64,000 nt of DNA from assembly GCA_029204225.1 (NCBI GenBank), contig CM055098.1, positions 4,017,607-4,081,606 of the forward strand, written 5' to 3'. The notes under the pieces are model-generated. The model was given only the letters and a program-made list of their open reading frames with translations, ran no database searches and was not told where the DNA came from. The stretch is from Diphasiastrum complanatum. Taxonomy: Eukaryota; Streptophyta; Lycopodiopsida; Lycopodiales; Lycopodiaceae. This document shows positions 58,045 to 64,000 of this stretch, in pieces. Position 1 is the first letter of the stretch; every line of letters begins with the position of its first letter. The position numbers and the translations under genes are program-made.

Positions 58045-58140
58045 CATTACATGATCATTGAAAGGAGATCTATTCTTAGGAAGAAGATCATTCTTATGAT
58101 GGATCAAAGTTCTATTGGCAAAAACTATGCTAGGAGCATT

Positions 58141-58612
58141 GGAAGCTAGGAAAGCGAGTTTTGAGGTACATCATTGGAACTCGAGATTTTGGCATATTGT
58201 ATGAGGGATCATCACCTAATCTTTTTGGATTTTCAGATTCGGACTATGCTGAAGATGTAATGGATAGGAAATCCATTAGTTCTTATTGTATTTTCGTAGG
58301 TGATGGAGCTATATCATGGATGTCAAAGAAACAAGGTACTATCTCATTGTCATCTAGTGAGGCCGAGTACAAAGCTCTTACACATTGCACAAAGGAGATG
58401 GTATGGATCAAGAGGATGATCAAGGATCTTCACTTGCTGGATTTTTCAAAGAGCCCAATCATCTTTTGTGACAATCAATCAGCCCAAAGAATGGCATCCA
58501 ATCCTATCTTTCATGCTAGGAGCAAGCATATTGAGATGCAATATCATTTTGTGAGCGAGTCATTGCAAAGGAGGTGGAGCTTCAACATGTGTCTTCAAGG
58601 GAATGTGTAGCT
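58141..58612 (+). pseudogene. Copia RNase H region (fossil part)
   Basis: RVLRYIIGTRDFGILYEG, then GFSDSDYAEDVMDRKSISSY, SLSSSEAEYKALTHCTKEMV and NQSAQRMASNPIFHARSKHI, the standard copia RNase H order. It is followed by a tail and the polypurine tract. Confidence 0.9.
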
Positions 58613-58712
58613 GATATCTTCACCAAAAAATTGGGAAAAGACTTGTTCATGAAGCATAGGACTTCACTTGGAGTATTATCAAAGTCTATGCTAAAACTAG
58701 TTGAAGAGGGAG

Positions 58713-59353
58713 TGTGAAAGATTCAACTAGTTTCATCACATTTTGCAATATTTCCATATTTGGCATATTGAGGCCAAAACTTGTTTTAGACTTAGAGGTT
58801 GACTTTTCAAAGTTCATTAGTCTAAATTTTATTTGAATAAACACTTTTTGAAAGTGTGGGAAAGATAGAATGCGAGTTTGAGTAGATTCAATTTGAATAG
58901 GTTGGGTACATTGAATCTAGACCCAAAATTGGTAGGGTTAGCATTTTGGTGGGAAAGCCAAGTGGCCAAATAGGGTTTGGACCTGCTATAAAAGGATGTA
59001 ACTCGTGTAGAGAGTCATCTTCTCTCTTCTCTATCTCATTTCATGCTTATACATGGTTCTCTTGGGTTCTACTATCCATTGGTGCACTATCTTGGTGATT
59101 GCTTGCAATTTTATGTGTAGAATGATCTATATTTGCTATTTTTGGATCCACACGTGTGAAATACAGTAGCTTGCTGGTTTTGTACGGACAGCAATGGTAC
59201 ATAATCATTTCATTCAAGTCTGATCAAGTTCTATTAGTGTTTGCATCTCAAATTGTGTGTAGATGCTGATTTTTCTACATTGGTTGTGTATTTCTCTTTC
59301 TAACCAAAGATCATTCAAGTAGATTGGACCTTAAGGATCTGAAATCTTTCACA
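58713..59353 (+). repeat. 3' LTR of copia G
   Basis: 641 bp, pair of 53,337-53,986, about 98% identical by eye. Confidence 0.95.
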
Positions 59354-61374
59354 GAATACACTTTTTTGTGTCAAGTTTGAAGAATCAAATGAAGTGCTCA
59401 ATTTAGGAGCATGCTTGGAAAGTGAGCAACGAAACATCACCCTGCCAATACAACATATACAATTTGGTAAAGAAGATGTCGTGATAGATGGAGGTTCAAG
59501 AGTTAACTTGATTTCAACATAGCTATGTGCAAAGTGGGGCCTTACAAAGATAAAGTCTGCAACTTTTGCCATTAAGGTAGCTGGTCCATTCTAAGGGGAT
59601 GGTAGAAGATATACCTATCAAGATCGTCAAAGTTCAGTTTGTCATTACTTTTGAGGTAATGGACTTACCTGATGCACCGCATGTTTACCGTGTCTTATTG
59701 GGACGCCCATGGTTATGAGTTGTGCAAGTAATTCATAATTGGGACACTGGAAAAGTCACTTTTGAGAATTGTGAGCATGCAGTCAAAGTTGATCCAATCA
59801 CTTGGACTATCAGTCCAGTGGTCCAAAAAGGGGATGATGATTCATCAACAACGGATCATACCTGTGATCGATATGTAAAGAATTTGGGAGTTCACTATGA
59901 CTCTCAAACTGATACTGTCAATTGGAACCAAGCTCTTGCAATAGTGGATTATATAGTAGGCTATATGTGTCAACGAGATAATCAATTCGAATTGAGCGAG
60001 ATTCTTTACCAGATCGAACTTTGGATACACCAATCACTTTTTCAGTGAACATGATGAACGTAGCTTGGATATCAACTGATCCAATATCAGATATGATTGA
60101 AGATGAACTCATTCCTGTCAGTTACTCCTTGTCTTACAATGAAAATGCAGACTCACAGATGAGCAGATCTTAAATCACATGGATCCTACGAGGTTTGGAA
60201 TCCGTGATATTCCTGAAGAACCAACAATAAAACTGCCTACAGTAGTTATATTGAAGAAAGAAAAGGCTGGAGGACCAACGATGAAGAAACAAGTGAAGCA
60301 ATATCATAACATGATTCTGAAATGGAAAAAATCATCGAGAGAACCAGTTCCTAAAGTTGCACCGCCTTTATTGGATAGAAGAAAATGAAAGATCAAGGAG
60401 GATTCTTCAATTTAGAGTTCTCGCAAGAAAACACCGTCAAGGAAGTTGTCACCTTCCAAGAAGACCACATTTGCTAGAAAGTCATCACCTCCCGATCAAT
60501 TCCTGCCAAGAAAACTAAACAAAGAGCCAAGGTCAATCCTTTTGAGAAAGAAATATTAGATAAAGTACAACATGATATGCCAGATCATTTCAAATGCTAT
60601 ACTTTGGATGATGTTGTCATTATGTTATCAAAATCTCATTGCGAACCAGAAGAGCAAGTACCAGAAATGAGAGATGTTTACGATGGACCAGCTAGGGCAC
60701 AGCCAATGAATCTTGCTGAACCAGGAGAACCAAAAAAAATTATGCAAGTTGGAATGCAAATTACCCCATAGCAGTTTCAAGCGCTAAGAAAGTTGTTGGT
60801 TAAGTATCAATATTGTTTTGCTTGGACTTACAAGGATCTAAAGGGGATTCCAACGTTTGTGATTGAACATACAATTCTCTTGATGCCTGATGCAGTTCCA
60901 AAAGTCACAAGATTCTATTGTTGTAATCCAAACGTTACTGATCTTATTAAGAAAGAGCTACAAAGACTACTTGAAGCCGATTTCATCTACAAGATTGAGC
61001 ATACTGAATGAGTTTCGGCAATTGTTGTCATTCCTAAGAATAGTGGAAAGATGAGAATTTATGTGAATTGCAAAGCTTTGAACAAAGTGACATGAAAGGA
61101 CCACTTTTCGTTACCCTTTACTGAAGCATATTGGACCGCCTTGCTGGAGTGGAAGCCTATAGTTTTTTGGATGGATTCAGTGGTTACAACCAAGTCAAGA
61201 TCGCACCTGCGGATCACCATAAAACAACTTTTGCAGTAGAATGGAGAACTTATGCTTATAAAGTTATGTCGTTTGGACTTTGTAATGTACCTAGTTCATT
61301 TCAAAGAGTAATGCAGTTCGTCTTCAAAGTCTACTTGCAAAAATTCCTTGAAATCTACTTGGATGACCTCGGAG

Positions 61375-61607
61375 TGACGAAGAGATGGACCGTCGTGAAC
61401 AATTTGCGAACAGAAGTTATTCAACCATGAAAACAGAGCATCTATTTGAATATCAACCGTCGTAAACGGTTAGATATCTACTATTACAGAAATAAAAGGC
61501 CAAAAGACCTATTTTGTAGCAATATAAATACATGTGCACTACTCATTGTAACCAACTTTCAGACATCAAACTAAAGAGATTCTCAAACTCATTCAATCAA
61601 AGACACA
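61375..61607 (+). repeat. LTR-like segment next to copia H
   Basis: About 233 bp, TGACGAAGAGATGG...AAGACACA, with a TATA-like CAATATAAATACATG (about 61,519-61,533). It begins exactly where gypsy F RT ends. No partner copy or target duplication. Confidence 0.4.
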
Positions 61608-62473
61608 ATAGTGAGATAAGATAGCAAGAGATGTATAAAACTCCTCATGAGATATGGTGGAAGTCGAAGCCAAATCTTGCACATGTTCAGACATTTGGAT
61701 GCGCAATGTATATGCACATACCAGATAAGCTGAGAAAGAAACTCGATGAGAAAACAAAACAAGGTTATATGGTAGGATTTGAGTTACATTCGTCATATTA
61801 TCATGTCTATATACTCAAAACTGGCAAGATAAAAGTTGTTTCAGATGTTAAATTTGATGAGTCAAAGTACATAGTAGACAATGATCTAGTCGGCTATGAA
61901 ATTCTCAAAAACTATTATGAGCTACCAACGATGACAAAAGTAAAACAAGCAGAAGATAAAAGAGAATTACCTGATTCATAGGGAGGTCAAGATCGAGTAC
62001 CTGACAGACTCAAATCACCAACTCGAATTCCAACAGAAAAGCTTGAATCAGAATCGAACTCGAAACCTGCAGAATCTAACTTGAAACCACCTATGAGAAG
62101 ATCTGACAGACAATGAAAACCACCAAAAATGTATGGTCAGTATGTTTTTAATACAACCATCAAATTTTGTGGTCTCTCTGATGAACCTCAAACATTCGAG
62201 AAAACAGTTGATGGACCAGATAAAGATCACTAGATTCAGACAATGGAGGACGAAATGTCATCCATGTATAAGAACAATGTATGGACACTTGCATCTATTT
62301 TTTATGGAAGGAAACCAATCAAATGCAAGTGGATCTACAAGATCAAAACAGGTCCTGATGGAGAAAACATTAGATACAAAGCAAGGTTAGTTGCTAGAGG
62401 TTTTTCACATAAGTGTGGGATCGATTACACTGATACTTTCTCACCAGTAGTCAAAATACATCAATTCGCTTGA
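61608..62473 (+). mobile_element. Ty1/copia fragment H (fossil): integrase end and RT start
   Basis: Plus-strand copia pieces: integrase C-terminus (61,631-61,980; KTPHEIWWKSKPNLAHVQTF, FGCAMYMHIPDKLRKKLDEK), a connector, and the start of RT (62,243-62,473; [54 protein letters not shown]). It stops where a minus-strand gypsy begins at about 62,474. Broken. Confidence 0.8.
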
Positions 62474-64000
62474 ACTGTCACGATTTCCAAAAGTGACTCG
62501 GCCTTTGCTCCAGTCATGAATGACTCGTGCATTGGTGAGCCACGGACGACCAAGTAGTAATTCATAATAATAGGCATTACTGGGAATATCAAGTACTACA
62601 AGATCAACAAAAAACTTGAGACCTCCTAGTTTGATCAACATGTGCGGAGGGAAACCGGTAGGTCGGACCACACTTTGATCAGCCATCCGAAGCTGACAAG
62701 TAGGTTTGGCTAGCTTGTCTCTCAGATTCCTTTCGATCATGAGGGATGTGGAAATGATATTAACCCCGGAACCTCCATCGAGTATCGCTAAAACTTCATG
62801 GGATTGATGATGAGTAGCTGGGATTTTGATGTTGCCTCGTTTGCTGAGTGGATTGGTTAGATGTAAGGGCATTTCAGGCAACTCGTCAATAGTGGTGGGG
62901 GTATTGGATTGGATCTATTGTTTCCACTGGCCAGCATGCTTCCAGAGTACATGGAAGGGAAGAGTGACATTGGCTTGTAGTAAATCTCCCCAAACTTCGG
63001 TACCTTCAAGGCTTTTGCTTTCAAAGAGCTTGTGATGTACTTTATGGGAAGAGGAAGATCGTAGGTCGGCATTACAGATTTGATGACGATACTCATGATG
63101 CAGCCGAATTTCTTCAGATGGTTGAATCATCACTTGGAGGAACAACCCACGGTTGAGTTTTGCTAGGTGCAAGTGTAGGGGCTTGGCATTGGGTTTGTGC
63201 TCGAGTCAAGACCCAAGCAGGATGTGTCGATTGGTAAGGTTTCTACTTGCACTGAACAGACAGGAGTGGCTGCCTTAGATCAGGTGGGCAGTCCTTCACG
63301 TGATGTTCAATACCACAGTTTTCACAAGCTGGAGGAAAGCGAGTTTATCTGGGCAGCGAATACTAGGATGTTTACCTGCACAGATAAAGCATCCTCGTAT
63401 TGCAGGTAGTTGATGTGTGGCAAAGACAACTTGGTTTGGATTGTAAGCTTGGGCATTGGGATTCACCGGTTGAGCATTAGAATCATAGGTATAATAAACA
63501 ACCGTTTCAGTAGAGTATTGTGGTTGAGTATTGTCTTCCACATAGTAGGAGGCCGGATCGATGGTATTCGGATCAAGATAATGGATAGCGTTTTGTGGGC
63601 CAGGTTGGTTAACAACAAACTGTTGACGTGGGGATGGGTATTGATTTGGTGCAGGTGGTTGTGGTTGGTAGCCCCTAGTCGTGGCACAGGTTGTTGGGGC
63701 GGGTAAGGGCGATAACCTCGATAAATGGTGGGTTTGGTGGCTACTGGAAAATGATTTCGCAGTTGAGGGCATTCATTAGCAGTGTGATGTTGTGAGCAGA
63801 TTGGACACCAGAAGAACAAATACAGAATTATCATTGGAGAAAATAAGAAGACGAAGTACAGGTAGAAAGTCATGCCACTCAGAGATAGGCGGATGAGAAT
63901 GGACATAGTCAAACCACTTCGACCTAGTAGAACCCTTTAAGAGAAAAATTGCATCAAGAATCTTATTAGGACATGGACAAGTTCGCCGAGAAGTATCAAA
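62474..64000 (-). mobile_element. Ty3/gypsy Tat/Athila-like element I (fossil): gag end and protease
   Basis: Minus-strand gypsy that runs off the window end. Gag C-terminal region at about 63,300-63,990: a first knuckle CPICSQHHTANECPQL (about 63,765-63,815), a Pro/Gln/Tyr/Asn-rich stretch (RGYQPQPPAPNQYPSPRQQF) and a second knuckle CFICAGKHPSIRCP (about 63,330-63,375). The protease at 62,474-62,881 shows AILDGGSGVNIIS and YYELLLGRPWLTNARVIHDW. Between them, about 62,900-63,200 is spacer. Order and wording match elements E and F. Several breaks. Confidence 0.85.
63825..64000 (-). repeat. Segment shared with 13,470-13,645
   Basis: About 175 bp roughly 90% identical by eye to 13,470-13,645 on the same strand (both include GTACAGGTAGAAAGTCATGC). 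It ties the fragment at 12.6-13.65 kb to this gypsy family. Confidence 0.85.

Larger units (their letters stand above)
53337..59353 (+). mobile_element. Ty1/copia element G nested in gypsy F, carrying foreign open sequence
   Basis: A 6,017-bp LTR-to-LTR copia on the plus strand. LTRs are 650 and 641 bp with about 14 substitutions and one small indel by eye (about 2%), so it is fairly young. The primer site for initiator tRNA-Met is at 53,987-53,998 and the polypurine tract at about 58,704-58,712. Flanks GATAC and GAATA are only a weak match, so a clean target duplication is not shown. Parts: gag, CCHC knuckle, protease and integrase in one long frame (54,658-56,457), integrase C-terminus (56,467 to about 57,060), then about 1.1 kb of non-retroelement sequence, then RNase H (58,141-58,612). 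No reverse transcriptase was recognised, so it looks non-autonomous. Few breaks. Confidence 0.92.
50946..61374 (+). mobile_element. Ty3/gypsy Tat/Athila-like element F (fossil), split by a nested copia
   Basis: Plus-strand gypsy of the same group as E but in the opposite orientation. A 5' LTR end is inferred just before a tRNA-Asp-type primer site at 51,119. Gag lies at about 51,805-53,330: LKLFPMALIGAAQDWFYNQD, then three Cys/His knuckles (CSICVKNHTMNKC, CYLCNFTGHKTTFC, CGYRHCYKDC). A copia occupies 53,337-59,353. The gypsy resumes with protease (about 59,440-59,760; VVIDGGSRVNLIS, VIHNWDTGKVTF) and RT (60,577-61,374; FLDGFSGYNQVKIAPADHHK, MSFGLCNVPSSFQ). Similarity ends at an LTR-like piece at 61,375. 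Many breaks; 3' end not seen. Confidence 0.85.

Noticed and set aside
53332-59358. Perfect target duplication for copia G
   Set aside because: GATAC on the left and GAATA on the right agree only partly; I do not claim a duplication.
1-64000. CRISPR array, tRNA, rRNA or bacterial operon structure
   Set aside because: No regularly spaced repeats, cloverleaf sequences, rRNA motifs or Shine-Dalgarno-led operons were seen; the content is plant nuclear transposon sequence.

Overview
This window reads as a transposon-dense piece of a land-plant nuclear genome, probably a large-genome vascular plant. The evidence is the mix of families: two-ORF plant-type LINEs, Ty1/copia elements primed by initiator tRNA-Met, a Ty3/gypsy chromovirus with a chromodomain, and Tat/Athila-like gypsy elements, one with a tRNA-Asp-type primer site. 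The sequence is AT-rich and has plant-type GT-AG splice signals. The species cannot be named from the sequence. I see no ordinary host housekeeping gene, rRNA, tRNA or CRISPR array.

Layout. 0-4.1 kb: decayed LINEs (an ORF2 3' end with a (TC)n tract, then ORF1, the start of ORF2 and a second jumbled copy). 4.6-9.4 kb: a copia element split by a young non-autonomous LTR element (5250-8138, minus strand, perfect 5-bp target duplication). 9.4-15.0 kb: an LTR-like piece, a second copia with its 3' LTR, a gypsy gag-like piece, and the 3' end of a third copia with its LTR. 15-25.9 kb: mostly unrecognised sequence with two decayed gypsy pieces (17.6-20 kb and 22.7-23.5 kb). 25,965-32,192: a nearly whole chromovirus on the minus strand with 358-bp LTRs, a GCCAT target duplication and a 1044-codon open pol frame. 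32.2-35.4 kb: a compound microsatellite and low-complexity sequence. 35.4-40.4 kb: gypsy and copia pieces on the minus strand joined through an inverted repeat and a direct repeat.

40.4-46.4 kb is the most unusual part and does not look like an LTR element or LINE. On the minus strand a TATA box precedes a reading frame that begins like histone H3 (MARTKQTSR), carries the H3 C-terminal signature (AIHAKWVTIMPKD), passes into a Ser/Pro/Lys-rich stretch, and is followed by exon-like segments resembling a Ulp1/C48 SUMO-protease. A divergent plus-strand gene of unknown function starts about 0.8 kb away with its own TATA box and a likely 64-nt intron. Facing it is a decayed minus-strand frame that may be a transposase. 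My reading is a large DNA transposon, or its remains, that encodes an H3 mimic next to, or fused with, a SUMO-protease.

46.4-62.5 kb: a minus-strand Tat/Athila-like gypsy, then a plus-strand gypsy of the same broad group whose gag and protease are separated by a nested copia (53,337-59,353). That copia has 650/641-bp LTRs about 2% diverged, and between integrase and RNase H it carries about 1 kb of unrelated, long-open sequence, with no reverse transcriptase recognised. 62.5-64 kb: protease and gag of another minus-strand gypsy running off the window. All LTR elements are treated here as fossils.
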